A stretch of DNA of 64,000 nt from an uncultured Lachnospiraceae bacterium (GCA_910589265.1 CAJUTQ010000103.1:62001-126000); one strand, 5' to 3'. Counted from the stretch's first letter, positions 1 to 8,739 are shown. Program-made: numbers and translations. The notes: generated from the letters alone by a model not told the origin.

Positions 1-409
1 GAAAACACCCTAAATTTATAGACTGACCATGTTTCACAATTTTCCTCTTTACCTGTCTTAGTAAATTATGTTCTGCCAACTTGTGATCAATAATTCCAAC
101 TGTCAGCTTTGTAGCATAAATAGGCACATTCACTTCCTTTAACACATAGGGGAGCGCTCCAATATGGTCCTCATGTCCATGGGTAATGACAAATCCTTTC
201 ACTTTCTCAATATTTTCTTTCAAATAGGTGACGTCTGGAATGACTAAATCAATTCCAAGCATGTCATCTTGGGGAAAGGATAATCCACAATCTACCACAA
301 TGATGCTATCCTCATATTCAAAAGCTGCTATATTCATTCCAATCTGATCCAATCCGCCCAGGGGAATAATTTTCAGCTTTGAATGATTTATTTTTTCTTT
401 TTGTCTCAA
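1..409 (-). CDS. rnj: Ribonuclease J, N-terminal part (runs off the left edge)
   Basis: The first 136 codons are present; the rest lies left of the window. RNase J is a zinc metallo-beta-lactamase/beta-CASP ribonuclease with 5'-3' exo- and endonuclease activity in mRNA decay and rRNA maturation. The sequence opens with a PLGGLDQIGMN-type segment and carries the metal-binding HGHEDH motif near residue 80, with VVDCGLSFP before it, as in RNase J1/J2. The start is a TTG at 409, seven bases after a GGAGG, and no better ATG lies near. It is the last gene of a minus-strand run coming from mtaB. Whether it is the J1 or J2 paralogue cannot be told from this part. Confidence 0.9.
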   Translation of the reverse strand, partial: MRQKEKINHSKLKIIPLGGLDQIGMNIAAFEYEDSIIVVDCGLSFPQDDMLGIDLVIPDVTYLKENIEKVKGFVITHGHEDHIGALPYVLKEVNVPIYATKLTVGIIDHKLAEHNLLRQVKRKIVKHGQSINLGCF

Positions 410-427
410 TCCTATACCTCCATTTTT

Positions 428-688
428 CTATTTCTCAAAACAAATGTCCTCTAACATTTGCTCAAAAATTCCTGCTATTATTTCTAGCTCCTTGTCGTCT
501 TCTACAATGACATATTCTGCCTCTTTTTCCTCATCCTTGGACAGATCTTTTAAGATTAAGGCCAAAGCCCCCTCTTCTTCTGAATCTGTCACAAGAATAT
601 AGTTAAAACCGTTGAGCCTTGCCTGCTCCAACACAAAAAAATCCACGAATTCCTCCGTATCCTCTTGTGCAAATCTTATTTTTTCCAT
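428..688 (-). CDS. DUF1292 (YrzB-like) small acidic protein
   Basis: An 86-residue, strongly acidic protein with the DUF1292 layout: an F-V-L-E core strand, a 'Y-I-L-V-T-D-S' strand and a 'EAEYVIVEDDKE' strand followed by a C-terminal helix. Members of this family sit beside ruvX and ireB in most Firmicutes; their biochemical role is not established. It lies 18 bases upstream of rnj and 68 bases downstream of ruvX, so it is probably co-transcribed with both. The identification rests on both the sequence pattern and the gene order. Confidence 0.8.
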   Translation of the reverse strand: MEKIRFAQEDTEEFVDFFVLEQARLNGFNYILVTDSEEEGALALILKDLSKDEEKEAEYVIVEDDKELEIIAGIFEQMLEDICFEK

Positions 689-756
689 ATGAATAACCGT
701 GCCTTTCTCTTCGCACTGTAAACAAGTTCACTTATAGCTCTTATATAGCCCCCATC

Positions 757-1194
757 CTATCTATTTTTTAATAAATCCAAATATCCTTGTAAAATAAAGA
801 TAGCCGCAATCTCGTCCACATAACCCTTTCTATCTTTTTCTGGAATCTTTGCCTCTGCCATTGCCCTGTTTGCAGCTACCGTTGTCAGTCTCTCATCCCA
901 CATGACAACGTCAAGCCCTGTCCTTCTCTCCAACATCTCCTGGAACTGAAGAGATTTCTCTCCCCGCTCCCCTACTGTAGCATTCATGTTCTTTGGAAAT
1001 CCTAGGACAATTTCTGTCACGTTATATGCTTTAATCAATTCCTCTATTCTAGCAAGAGTCCTTCTTAGCTTATTTTCTGACTTGCGTCGGATAATCTCTA
1101 TTCCTTGAGCTGTCATTTTCAAAGGATCACTCACAGCAACGCCCACTGTCTTCCCCCCAAAATCCAGACCCATAATACGTCCTTCCTTTTCCAT
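757..1194 (-). CDS. ruvX: Putative pre-16S rRNA nuclease / Holliday junction resolvase RuvX (YqgF)
   Basis: RNase H-fold protein of the YqgF/RuvX family, which matures the 5' end of 16S rRNA in E. coli and was also proposed as a Holliday junction resolvase. The first acidic motif is in IMGLDFGGKTVGVAVSDP, the second in EIVLGFPKNMN, and the C-terminal one in WDERLTT and YVDEIAAIFILQGYLD. I chose the ATG at 1194 because it gives the usual length (145 residues) and a GGAAG seven bases upstream. An in-frame ATG at 1212 would overlap the ireB stop, and an ATG at 1173 also has a possible SD. It forms a tight unit with ireB, which stops four bases upstream. Confidence 0.92.
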   Translation of the reverse strand: MEKEGRIMGLDFGGKTVGVAVSDPLKMTAQGIEIIRRKSENKLRRTLARIEELIKAYNVTEIVLGFPKNMNATVGERGEKSLQFQEMLERRTGLDVVMWDERLTTVAANRAMAEAKIPEKDRKGYVDEIAAIFILQGYLDLLKNR

Positions 1195-1198
1195 ATTG

Positions 1199-1462
1199 TT
1201 ACTTCCAACCATTTCTCTTGATATAACTATTCAAAAGCTCCTCCACCAATTCGTCCCTCTCTACTTTCATAATTAAGCTTCGGGCATTATTGTGACTTGT
1301 AATATAGGTAGGATCGCCAGACATAATATACCCTACAATTTGATTTACAGGATTATAGCCTTTCTCCGTTAATGCCTCATATACTGTAGAAAGAACTACC
1401 TTTACTCCTGTCTCTGGCTCTGTCTCTACCTTAAAATATTGTGTATTTCCAAAATCCTGCAT
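1199..1462 (-). CDS. ireB: IreB family regulatory phosphoprotein (DUF965)
   Basis: An 87-residue protein matching IreB, which in Enterococcus is phosphorylated by the IreK Ser/Thr kinase and dampens cephalosporin resistance. It shows the family pattern: MQDFGNTQYF at the N-terminus with the phosphorylated Thr region, then the long GYNPVNQIVGYIMSGDPTYI block and NNARSLI. The ATG at 1462 has a GGAGG six bases upstream and gives the family's usual length; a longer frame up to 1588 overlaps mtaB and is not supported. Its place between ruvX and mtaB is the common order in Clostridia. Confidence 0.9.
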   Translation of the reverse strand: MQDFGNTQYFKVETEPETGVKVVLSTVYEALTEKGYNPVNQIVGYIMSGDPTYITSHNNARSLIMKVERDELVEELLNSYIKRNGWK

Positions 1463-1550
1463 ATCCATCCTCCATTCCTTTAAAAATTTGTAAAAATATG
1501 GTTCACGCTCTTTTGCTTTCCTTATATTGTACTCTATCTTTTCTAAAAGT

Positions 1551-2888
1551 TCAATGCATGAATGGTTCAAACACAGGGACATCTCCATCCTCTTCAGGCA
1601 AAATTCTTCCTTCTACTATTTGATTTATATAGTTTTTATGTCCATTATATTTAACTTTTATATATTCTCTTGTATATCCTGTCTGATGTGAAATCCCATC
1701 TGTCACTAGAGATTCTTCAAATAATACAGCTACCTTTTTTCCTCTGTACCTTTCCTGAAAGGCTTTTTTATTATTTTTTGCCATGAAAAGAAGCTGGCTG
1801 CTTCTTTTCGTTTTTACAGCTTCCTGCACTTGTCCTTCCATAGAAGCTGCCTTTGTTCCCTGTCTTTTTGAATACTTAAATACGTGCATTTCATATAGGC
1901 ATATTTTTTCAAGAAACTCATATGTAGTTTGAAATTCTTCCTCGGTCTCTTTTGGAAATCCAACAATAACATCTGTTGTGATTGCTGGATCAAAAAATTC
2001 TTCCCGCAGCAGATTTACCTTTTCATAGTATTCGCCTGTTGTATACTGCCTATTCATTCTTTTTAAAGTAGCGTCGCACCCACTTTGTAAGGAAAGATGA
2101 AAATGAGGACAAAGTTTATTATATCCTTTTAACTTCTTTACAAACTCTTCCTTTATAATACCTGGCTCCAGAGAACCTAAGCGGATTCTTTTCAATCCTT
2201 CAATATTATGAAGAGCTTCTATTAGATCTAAGAGAGACTCTCCCTTTTTTCCCCCTTCTAAGTCACTGCCATAGGAACTCAAATGAATGCCTGTTAAAAC
2301 AATTTCTTTATAGTTCTTTTTCGCCAAGTTCTCTACTTCTTTCAAAATAGATTTTTTTTCTCTGCTTCTCACCCTTCCCCTCACATAGGGAATAATACAA
2401 TAACTGCAAAACTGGTTACAGCCGTCCTGAATTTTAATGTAAGCCCTTGTATGGGTCTTTGTCTCTTCCAAAAACATATCCCCATATTTTTTAACATTCT
2501 CTATTGACTCCTCTTCCTTTAAAGAATCCTTTCCTTCTTTCTCACCCCTTATGTACTGTTCTAAGATAGTTAATACCTTGTTCTTTTTTTCATTTCCAAT
2601 TAAGATATCAATTCCTTGATCATAAAGGACTCTCTCTTCACCTGCCTCAACGTAGCATCCCATAGCTACGACAATGGCCTCTGGGTTCATTCTTCTGGCC
2701 CTGTGAAGAATCTGTCTAGATTTTTTATCAGCAATATTTGTTACTGTGCATGTATTAATAATATATATATCTGCCTTTTGGGTAAATGGCACAATTTCAT
2801 AGTTATTTTTCTGGAGCATTTGTTGAATTGCTTCTGTCTCATATGCATTCACTTTGCATCCCAGATTGTACAGCGCTGCTTTTTTCAT
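1551..2888 (-). CDS. mtaB: tRNA (N6-threonylcarbamoyladenosine37-C2)-methylthiotransferase MtaB
   Basis: A radical-SAM methylthiotransferase that converts t6A37 to ms2t6A in ANN-decoding tRNAs. The N-terminal MTTase domain has the three ligands of the auxiliary cluster (Cys11, Cys47, Cys78). The radical-SAM triad is Cys157-x3-Cys161-x2-Cys164 within a GCNQFCSYCIIPYVRGR segment, and a C-terminal TRAM-like domain ends the protein. The 445-residue length is normal for MtaB, and the GCKVNAYET opening separates it from MiaB and RimO. It is the upstream gene of the ireB–ruvX–rnj run, with an 88-base gap to ireB. Confidence 0.95.
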   Translation of the reverse strand: MKKAALYNLGCKVNAYETEAIQQMLQKNNYEIVPFTQKADIYIINTCTVTNIADKKSRQILHRARRMNPEAIVVAMGCYVEAGEERVLYDQGIDILIGNEKKNKVLTILEQYIRGEKEGKDSLKEEESIENVKKYGDMFLEETKTHTRAYIKIQDGCNQFCSYCIIPYVRGRVRSREKKSILKEVENLAKKNYKEIVLTGIHLSSYGSDLEGGKKGESLLDLIEALHNIEGLKRIRLGSLEPGIIKEEFVKKLKGYNKLCPHFHLSLQSGCDATLKRMNRQYTTGEYYEKVNLLREEFFDPAITTDVIVGFPKETEEEFQTTYEFLEKICLYEMHVFKYSKRQGTKAASMEGQVQEAVKTKRSSQLLFMAKNNKKAFQERYRGKKVAVLFEESLVTDGISHQTGYTREYIKVKYNGHKNYINQIVEGRILPEEDGDVPVFEPFMH

Positions 2889-3016
2889 AATTACATCTAT
2901 GCCCTTCCTGTAACCTTTTGCCTTTGAGCCTCAGATTACTCACTGATAGAGAAAAATTTCTCATTTCCTTCTTCATTAATAAAAGACGGAAATTTCCTTT
3001 AAATGATGTTTTATTA

Positions 3017-3045
3017 TTGACTTTTCCTATACTTACCATTAAGAT
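3017..3045 (+). promoter_or_regulatory. Sigma-A promoter for the HPr-like gene
   Basis: TTGACT at 3017–3022 and TAAGAT at 3040–3045 are 17 bases apart. The expected start is about 30 bases before the ATG at 3082, which follows an AGGAGG at about 3070. Seen in sequence only. Confidence 0.65.
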
Positions 3046-3081
3046 AGAAGCTAATAATCGAATACTAAAAGGAGGCTTTTT

Positions 3082-3315
3082 ATGAAAACCGTTCAGATTT
3101 CTTTAAACTCTATTGATAAAGTGAAATCATTTGTAAATGATATTACAAAATTTAATTATGATTTTGATCTTGTATCCGGCAGGTATGTTATTGACGCCAA
3201 ATCCATTATGGGGATATTTAGTTTAGATTTGTCCAAGCCTATTGACCTGAACATTCATGCAGAAGAAAATATTGACGAAGTCATGAACGTATTAAAGACT
3301 TATTTAATTTCATAA
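3082..3315 (+). CDS. HPr-like protein lacking the phosphorylatable His (Crh-like)
   Basis: A 77-residue HPr-fold protein. The block around Ser46, the site of HPr kinase in Firmicutes, is recognisable as AKSIMGIFSLDLSKPI, and the last helix (NIDEVMNVLKTYL) fits. The N-terminal GLHARPA motif with the PTS active-site His15 is replaced by an IDKVKSFVND-type helix, so it cannot carry phosphate in the PTS relay. This is the Crh-like situation, pointing to a regulatory rather than a transport role, but the partner is unknown. Its own promoter and a strong AGGAGG site precede it, a bidirectional terminator follows, and it diverges from mtaB. Confidence 0.75.
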   Translation: MKTVQISLNSIDKVKSFVNDITKFNYDFDLVSGRYVIDAKSIMGIFSLDLSKPIDLNIHAEENIDEVMNVLKTYLIS

Positions 3316-3329
3316 GAATGGCATCAGCC

Positions 3330-3377
3330 AAAAAGGCATTCAGGCATTTGCAATGGCAGATGCCTTTTATTTTTTTC
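3330..3377. terminator. Bidirectional intrinsic terminator
   Basis: A nine-base inverted repeat (AAAAGGCAT at 3331–3339 with ATGCCTTTT at 3360–3368) is followed on the plus strand by a T-rich tail. An A run on the left lets it serve the minus-strand gene that ends at 3367. It separates the convergent HPr-like gene and the membrane protein. Confidence 0.7.
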
Positions 3378-5079
3378 CATTATCTATCTTGTCTCTTGTA
3401 CCCACAATATGTCCGTACCATTGTGTGTAATGCAAAGGGTAGTTTTCCAATCCTTTGGTTCCTTCTTGAAAAACATAAAGAACATCTCCGGATACTTCTC
3501 CCTCTAAAAGCTCTTTTTGGCATTGTTCTATTCTTCTTTCCACTTCCTCCTCATAACTTCTGGCAAAATAATAATTACTCACCCACATATCTTTTAAATA
3601 AGCATAGTAAGCGGTTGGTAGTAAAATATCATTGTCTGTGTACATAAACTGAAAACCCTTATACCTTTGTTCGTCATTGTCTATCAAAGTTTTCTGCCAC
3701 ATAATCTGATACTTGTGTTCTCTCTTGGCAAAGTATTCCCCTTTTTCCATAGCATATTCCCTTATATCTATCCATTGCAATAGGACAGCCAATAAAAGGA
3801 GAAAAAAACTCTCCCTTCCCCTTAACCTTCTATGAAGAAAGACAATAGATGTGAGTATTATCATATACATAGGAAGCCAAATAAGTCTTCCACTTGAACG
3901 AAAAATATTTAACATCCTCTCTACAAAACTAGGCAGAGGGACATGAATGATTTCTATTTCATTCCAAGTTACAATAGGACTTACTGCATAACAGAAAAGT
4001 ATAAAAGAAGCTAAAAACAGCAGAAGACGAAAGGGATGACGTTTCACTGCTTTCTTACACTCCTTTAGCATTCCCTTGCCTGTCAAAGATGGATATGCCT
4101 GTCCTTTATATACAAGGACTACTCTTCTCAATGGGAACAGTGCCATGATTCCCACAAGAAACAATCCACCTAATCCTAAGTAGCCAAATCCCTCTTCCTG
4201 CCAGTCAAAATAGAGGGGAAGTCCTTTTAATAGGGAAGAATGCCCCTGAGAATTATAAAAAGTATTTAAATTACTGCTAAAAGTGCCTAGTCCCTCTCCC
4301 ACCGGGGAAGAGCTTCCTTCAAAAGCTCCCCAAATCCACAGTGCTGCTGCTGCCCCTCCTATATAAGAAGAAATAATTCCCAAAGAGCGCTTTTTATCCC
4401 TCTCTTCCAAATAAAGATGAATAGCCATACCCATCATCAATATTCCTGTCATAGGAAGAAAGTAAGAATGAAGGGATACTGTTAAGGCCCCTATTCCTGC
4501 CCAGATTAAGCAAATCTTCCCTATTCCTTTCCATCTCCTTCTTTCCAGCCATACATAGAGAGAAAGAAAAATGAGCCACTGACTTCCCAATGCTGTATGG
4601 TAAAACATCCTCTGAAGCATTGGAAAGCTCAAAATACAAAGAAGGGCTCCCAGCAATCCTAAGCTTTTCCTATGGGTAAGCCTTCCAATGAGAAGGGCAG
4701 AAAACCCTCCCTGCATAGAAAAGGAAAACAAACCGAAGAATCCAAAATATTGGAACTCTATAGGGAGAAAAGGGGAAAACAATTTAAAGAAAAGGGCAAA
4801 CAAAGGGATAGAATCTGTCCATATAATAGATACTGATAAAGGCTTTGCCAGAGAATCGATCATCCCTATAGGAAACTGCCAAGGAGTATTCCGATAATGA
4901 CACCAGCCAATATAGTGCTGGTACAAATCCTGTTCTGAGGCAAAGAGCCAGTCCGTATAAGAACTGTCTAACACCTTTATTCCATAAATAGCAAGAAAGC
5001 ATATACACCCCAGAAAAGCCCCCATGAGGAAAAAGAAAATCTGTTCTTTTCTTTTTTTTAATCCATCCTTCTGCTCCAT
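3367..5079 (-). CDS. Polytopic membrane protein, DUF6311-like (glycosyltransferase-type membrane enzyme)
   Basis: A 570-residue integral membrane protein with about ten to twelve hydrophobic segments, an N-terminal lysine-rich cytoplasmic tail and a short soluble C-terminal part from about residue 460. The motif after the first helix (DLYQHYIGWCHYRNTPWQFP) matches the luminal acceptor-side loop of DUF6311 proteins, which resemble GT-C polyprenyl-phosphate glycosyltransferases. The family function is not proven. It starts 24 bases downstream of thiI and may be read through from it. A transport or sugar-transfer role at the membrane is inference. Confidence 0.65.
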   Translation of the reverse strand: MEQKDGLKKRKEQIFFFLMGAFLGCICFLAIYGIKVLDSSYTDWLFASEQDLYQHYIGWCHYRNTPWQFPIGMIDSLAKPLSVSIIWTDSIPLFALFFKLFSPFLPIEFQYFGFFGLFSFSMQGGFSALLIGRLTHRKSLGLLGALLCILSFPMLQRMFYHTALGSQWLIFLSLYVWLERRRWKGIGKICLIWAGIGALTVSLHSYFLPMTGILMMGMAIHLYLEERDKKRSLGIISSYIGGAAAALWIWGAFEGSSSPVGEGLGTFSSNLNTFYNSQGHSSLLKGLPLYFDWQEEGFGYLGLGGLFLVGIMALFPLRRVVLVYKGQAYPSLTGKGMLKECKKAVKRHPFRLLLFLASFILFCYAVSPIVTWNEIEIIHVPLPSFVERMLNIFRSSGRLIWLPMYMIILTSIVFLHRRLRGRESFFLLLLAVLLQWIDIREYAMEKGEYFAKREHKYQIMWQKTLIDNDEQRYKGFQFMYTDNDILLPTAYYAYLKDMWVSNYYFARSYEEEVERRIEQCQKELLEGEVSGDVLYVFQEGTKGLENYPLHYTQWYGHIVGTRDKIDNGKK

Positions 5080-5103
5080 TTCCTGGCCCCTGCCTTTCCA
5101 ACC

Positions 5104-6285
5104 TTATCCGGTAATTTCCAACACTTCCTTTGTTTGAAGAGCTGTTTTCATAAGCTCCTCCATTTCCTCCCTTACATTTCTTTCCGAATGCCTGATCCTG
5201 TTTACATTAGGCTTTGTCACGGGATGTTTTGCTACAAATATAGTGCAGCAATCTTCAAAGGGCTGGATAGACACTTCATACGTTCCGATTTTCTCAGCGA
5301 TTTCTACTATTTCCTGTTTATCAAACCCAATTAAGGGCCTATAGACAGGAAGTTCACACACCTCATTGGTCGCTCTTAAGCTCTGCATTGTCTGGCTCGC
5401 CACCTGTCCAATGCTCTCTCCCGTGACCAACCCAAGACAGCCTCTCTCCTTGGCTATTTTCTCTCCAATTCTCATCATGTAGCGTCTCATTATAATGGTC
5501 AGCTCATCATGGGGACATTTTTCATAGATGGATAACTGAATATTTGTGAAATGAATAATATGAAGATGAATGGGCCCAGAAAATTTTGAGACTATTTTTG
5601 CCAGCTCTATGACTTTTTCTTTTGCCCTCTCGCTTGTATAAGGAGGCGCATGAAAATAAACTCCCTCCATAGCAACTCCCCTCTTAGCAATCATATATCC
5701 AGCAACAGGAGAGTCAATACCCCCAGATAATAAGAGCATTGCCTTTCCGCTAGTCCCTACAGGCATTCCCCCAGGACCTGGTATTACCTTTGAATAAATG
5801 TATATTTTTTCCCGAATCTCTACATTCAGTAAAATATCAGGGTTATGAACGTCCACAGACAAATCAGGAAATGCCTCTAATAGGGCTCCTCCTAATTCTT
5901 TGTTCACTTCCATTGACGGTATAGGATAATTTTTCCTTGCTCTCCTGGCATTTACCTTAAATGTTTTTCTTTTATCTGTATATACATTGTCTATATAATG
6001 TATTACATCTTGAGCCAGCTGCTCTATTCCCTTATCTTCTACATAGATAACTGGACAAATTCCCACAATTCCAAATACGGTTTTTAACTCTTCCACTACA
6101 TCATCTATGTCAAATTCTTCCAGGCACTCGATATAAATTCTGCCCTGACTTTTGCTCACCTGGTATTCCCCTTCCACTCTGTCTAATGCAAGGCGAATCT
6201 GGCGGACAAGGGCATCCTCAAACAAATAGCGGTTTTTCCCCTTTATGCCAATCTCCCCATATTTAATTAAAAATGCCGTAAACAT
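5104..6285 (-). CDS. thiI: tRNA 4-thiouridine(8) synthase ThiI
   Basis: Adenylates U8 of tRNA and inserts sulfur to give s4U; it also feeds sulfur to thiamine synthesis in some species. It has an N-terminal ferredoxin-like plus THUMP region (about residues 1–165) and the PP-loop SGGIDS at 187–192 within LLLSGGIDSPVAGYM. At 393 residues it lacks the C-terminal rhodanese domain of the E. coli enzyme. This is the usual Firmicutes form, which receives persulfide from a dedicated NifS-type desulfurase. That partner gene lies directly upstream (18-base gap), supporting a two-gene unit. Confidence 0.96.
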   Translation of the reverse strand: MFTAFLIKYGEIGIKGKNRYLFEDALVRQIRLALDRVEGEYQVSKSQGRIYIECLEEFDIDDVVEELKTVFGIVGICPVIYVEDKGIEQLAQDVIHYIDNVYTDKRKTFKVNARRARKNYPIPSMEVNKELGGALLEAFPDLSVDVHNPDILLNVEIREKIYIYSKVIPGPGGMPVGTSGKAMLLLSGGIDSPVAGYMIAKRGVAMEGVYFHAPPYTSERAKEKVIELAKIVSKFSGPIHLHIIHFTNIQLSIYEKCPHDELTIIMRRYMMRIGEKIAKERGCLGLVTGESIGQVASQTMQSLRATNEVCELPVYRPLIGFDKQEIVEIAEKIGTYEVSIQPFEDCCTIFVAKHPVTKPNVNRIRHSERNVREEMEELMKTALQTKEVLEITG

Positions 6286-6303
6286 GATCTGTCTTTTCCT
6301 TTC

Positions 6304-7464
6304 TCAGCGTCCTACATATTTTCTCAGGACAGGAATCACTTCTTTCATACACCTTACTGTGTATGTCACTTCCTCTAATGTATTTTCTTCTGAAAAGCTA
6401 AAGCGTATTGTTGAGTCCAAAAGTTTTTGAGAAAGTCCTATGGCTTTCAACGTTTCACTTGTTCTTTTCTTATTGGAAGAACAGGCAGAGCCAGCAGATA
6501 CATACACTCCCCTTTCTTCCAATGCATGTAGGAACACTTCGCTCTTCACCCCTTCTACAGAAACACTGACAATATGAGGGGCTGTATCGGTAATAGGATC
6601 TGCTATTCCGTTGATCACAAGGCCCTCTATCTCTTCCAGGCTGCCCATAAGCTTCTTTTTTAAGCAGTAAAGATGTTCCCTCTTTTCTTCAAAGTTTTCA
6701 TAAACTTTTTTTGCAGCCTCTCCCAGTCCTGCTATCCCTGGCACATTTTCTGTCCCAGACCGTATTCCCTGCTGCTGTCCGCCGCCAAATAGGAGGGGGG
6801 AAAGATTCACCTTCTCATGAATGTATAAGGCTCCAATTCCTTTTGGTCCATGAAACTTATGTCCACTTATGGAAAGTAAATCAATCCCTATTTTTTTTGG
6901 ATAAATGCGATACTTCCCAAAACTCTGTATAGCGTCTACATGAAACAAAATATTCTTATTTTTCTTTTTGATAATTGCCGCTGCTTCCTCAATAGGCTGT
7001 AATGAGCCAATTTCGTTATTTACATGTATGATGGAGACAAGAATGGTATCCTCCCTCAATGCCTCCTCCAACTCCTTTAAAGAAATCCTTCCCCTCTTGT
7101 CCACAGACAAATAAGTGACACATAAGCCTCTGGCTTCCAAATATTTCACTGGCTCCGCAACAGCAGGATGCTCTATTTTTGTTGTTATTATATGGTTTCC
7201 CGCCCTTTTCCTTGCCGCTGCTCCTCCTAGTACTGCCAAATTGTCTGACTCTGTTCCTCCTGATGTAAAAACAATCTCCTTTTCCTTTACTTTAAGAAGT
7301 CCAGCTAATAGTTCCTTTGACCTTTTTACAAGCCTTTCCCCCTCTATTCCCTTTTTATGCATACTAGAAGGATTCCCAAAATCCTCGGTCATAGCCTGAA
7401 TGACTACTTCTTTTACTTCAGGATAGCATCTTGTTGTTGAAGAATTATCCAAATATACTTCCAT
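6304..7464 (-). CDS. Cysteine desulfurase (NifS/IscS-like), probable ThiI partner
   Basis: A PLP-dependent class V aminotransferase-fold enzyme that removes sulfur from cysteine as an enzyme persulfide. The PLP lysine is Lys203 in SISGHKFHGPKG, and the catalytic loop Cys328 lies in SAGSACSS. The N-terminal VYLDNSSTT and the GTEN segment are also typical. The 386-residue length fits the family. Its position immediately before thiI, without iscU/iscR, matches the dedicated desulfurase (NifZ/YrvO-like) that supplies sulfur for s4U. Confidence 0.93.
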   Translation of the reverse strand: MEVYLDNSSTTRCYPEVKEVVIQAMTEDFGNPSSMHKKGIEGERLVKRSKELLAGLLKVKEKEIVFTSGGTESDNLAVLGGAAARKRAGNHIITTKIEHPAVAEPVKYLEARGLCVTYLSVDKRGRISLKELEEALREDTILVSIIHVNNEIGSLQPIEEAAAIIKKKNKNILFHVDAIQSFGKYRIYPKKIGIDLLSISGHKFHGPKGIGALYIHEKVNLSPLLFGGGQQQGIRSGTENVPGIAGLGEAAKKVYENFEEKREHLYCLKKKLMGSLEEIEGLVINGIADPITDTAPHIVSVSVEGVKSEVFLHALEERGVYVSAGSACSSNKKRTSETLKAIGLSQKLLDSTIRFSFSEENTLEEVTYTVRCMKEVIPVLRKYVGR

Positions 7465-7506
7465 CTATTTCCCCCACTATACCTCTTAGACTTGTCCCTG
7501 CAGTGT

Positions 7507-8250
7507 TTATTCCTTTTCCAGATGGTACATAATCCATGCAAGTATTGTAAAGCCAGCGGTCTCTGTCCTTAATATTCGCTTCCCAAGAGTTATGGGAATA
7601 GCGCCTCCTTCTTTTGCCAGGTTGATTTCTTCTTCTTCAAATCCCCCTTCTGGTCCAATAAAAATACCTACTCTTTGCCCAGGAGCAATGCTTTCAATCT
7701 GCCCTTTCGTCTCCTCCATTCCACTAGAGAGTTCATAGGGAATAAGCTTTACCTCAAATTCCTTTGCATAATTTAATGCTTCCTGCCACTCCATGACCGA
7801 TCTCACCTTTGGAATGTGTTGGCGTCTTGACTGCTTGGCCGCTGCCTCACTAATCTTATTCCATCTCTCCTCTTTTCTCCCAGCTTTTTTTTCGTCTAGC
7901 TTTACAATGGATCTTTTTGTGGCTACTGGAATAATTTCTGTCACTCCAAGCTCTACAGATTTTTGAACAATGAGATCCATTTTATCCCCTTTTGGAAGGC
8001 CTTGAAAGAGAAAAACTTGTGCTGGCAGCTCCAATCCTCCCTGTTTCACAAAACGAATTTTACACAACACTTGTTCTTCTTCCATCTTCTCAATTTGACA
8101 GCAAAATTCCTTGTCATCTCTGCCGTTTAAAATTCGGATCTCTTCTCCAATTTTCATTCGAAGTACATTTTTTATATGATTTACATCTTTTCCAAGAATA
8201 ATGGCTGTGTCATCCTCTATTTGATTGGGTCCTACAAAAAACTGGTGCAT
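7507..8250 (-). CDS. rsmE: 16S rRNA (uracil1498-N3)-methyltransferase RsmE
   Basis: A SPOUT-class methyltransferase that methylates U1498 of 16S rRNA. It has an N-terminal PUA-like domain (MHQFFVGPNQI to about residue 75). A C-terminal trefoil-knot domain carries the SAM-binding IFIGPEGGF and the knot segment ITLGKRILRTETA. The 247-residue length is typical and the ATG follows a GGGGAGG. It normally sits just downstream of prmA in Firmicutes; here 6.7 kb of plus-strand genes separates the two, and rsmE has its own promoter. Confidence 0.95.
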   Translation of the reverse strand: MHQFFVGPNQIEDDTAIILGKDVNHIKNVLRMKIGEEIRILNGRDDKEFCCQIEKMEEEQVLCKIRFVKQGGLELPAQVFLFQGLPKGDKMDLIVQKSVELGVTEIIPVATKRSIVKLDEKKAGRKEERWNKISEAAAKQSRRQHIPKVRSVMEWQEALNYAKEFEVKLIPYELSSGMEETKGQIESIAPGQRVGIFIGPEGGFEEEEINLAKEGGAIPITLGKRILRTETAGFTILAWIMYHLEKE

Positions 8251-8291
8251 AAACCGTTTTCCTCCCCATTATTAACATTTGATAAATTTAG

Positions 8292-8320
8292 ATAATATCA
8301 TACAATTGGTTGTTTCGCAA
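8292..8320 (-). promoter_or_regulatory. Sigma-A promoter for rsmE
   Basis: On the minus strand, TTGCGA (8320–8315) and TATTAT (8297–8292) are spaced by 17 bases, about 40 bases before the rsmE ATG. It supports independent transcription of rsmE, detached from prmA. Confidence 0.6.
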
Positions 8321-8348
8321 GCTTTTTTGCCTATATTTTCATAATTAA

Positions 8349-8363
8349 GAGATTGCAAATCTC
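8349..8363. promoter_or_regulatory. Small palindrome GAGATT-GCA-AATCTC
   Basis: A perfect six-base inverted repeat around a GCA spacer in the rsmE/dipeptidase intergenic region. It shares the core GATT-GCA-AATC with a second palindrome at 8471–8489, so the two could be operator half-sites for one regulator. No regulator is identified. Confidence 0.35.
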
Positions 8364-8470
8364 CTTCGGATACTCCCTCCCAGTTGTGAGTTTTGGTAAG
8401 CAACAGAAGAATTATAATGTACTATTTGATGTTCTTCTATACTTTTTTTAAAAGAATATGCAAATAGAAT

Positions 8471-8489
8471 TAGGATTTGCAAAATCCTA
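8471..8489. promoter_or_regulatory. Small palindrome TAGGATTT-GCA-AAATCCTA
   Basis: A perfect eight-base inverted repeat around the same GCA spacer as the palindrome about 120 bases to the left. It lies about 160 bases upstream of the putative plus-strand promoter. Function unknown; an operator or a cruciform is possible. Confidence 0.35.
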
Positions 8490-8646
8490 TGCTCGTTGCC
8501 CATATAAACACTTTTGCAGGGCAGCCTTTTTTGTGTGGATGATGTTTTTACCTTCAGAAAAAAACTTCTTTTTTCAGTTTTGTCCTTATCTAGTTTCATT
8601 CTTGTCCCATAAAATAAAAATAAAAAACAAAAAGTACTGGAATTTT

Positions 8647-8676
8647 TTTACAATCTATGACATTATATATTATAAG
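8647..8676 (+). promoter_or_regulatory. Candidate promoter of the plus-strand island
   Basis: TTTACA at 8647–8652 is followed 17–18 bases later by TTATAA/TATAAG. The resulting transcript would carry a leader of about 140 bases with two hairpins. The -10 match is moderate. The remaining part of the 569-base gap (8251–8819) shows no supported gene. Confidence 0.4.
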
Positions 8677-8739
8677 CAGCTATTTTATAAGCTTACATAG
8701 GATGGAAAAAGTAAAAGAAAAAAGAAGAAAGGACAAAAT

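Noticed and set aside
1463..1588. An N-terminal extension of ireB to 1588
   Set aside because: It overlaps mtaB by 38 bases and lacks a ribosome site; the start at 1462 gives the family length.
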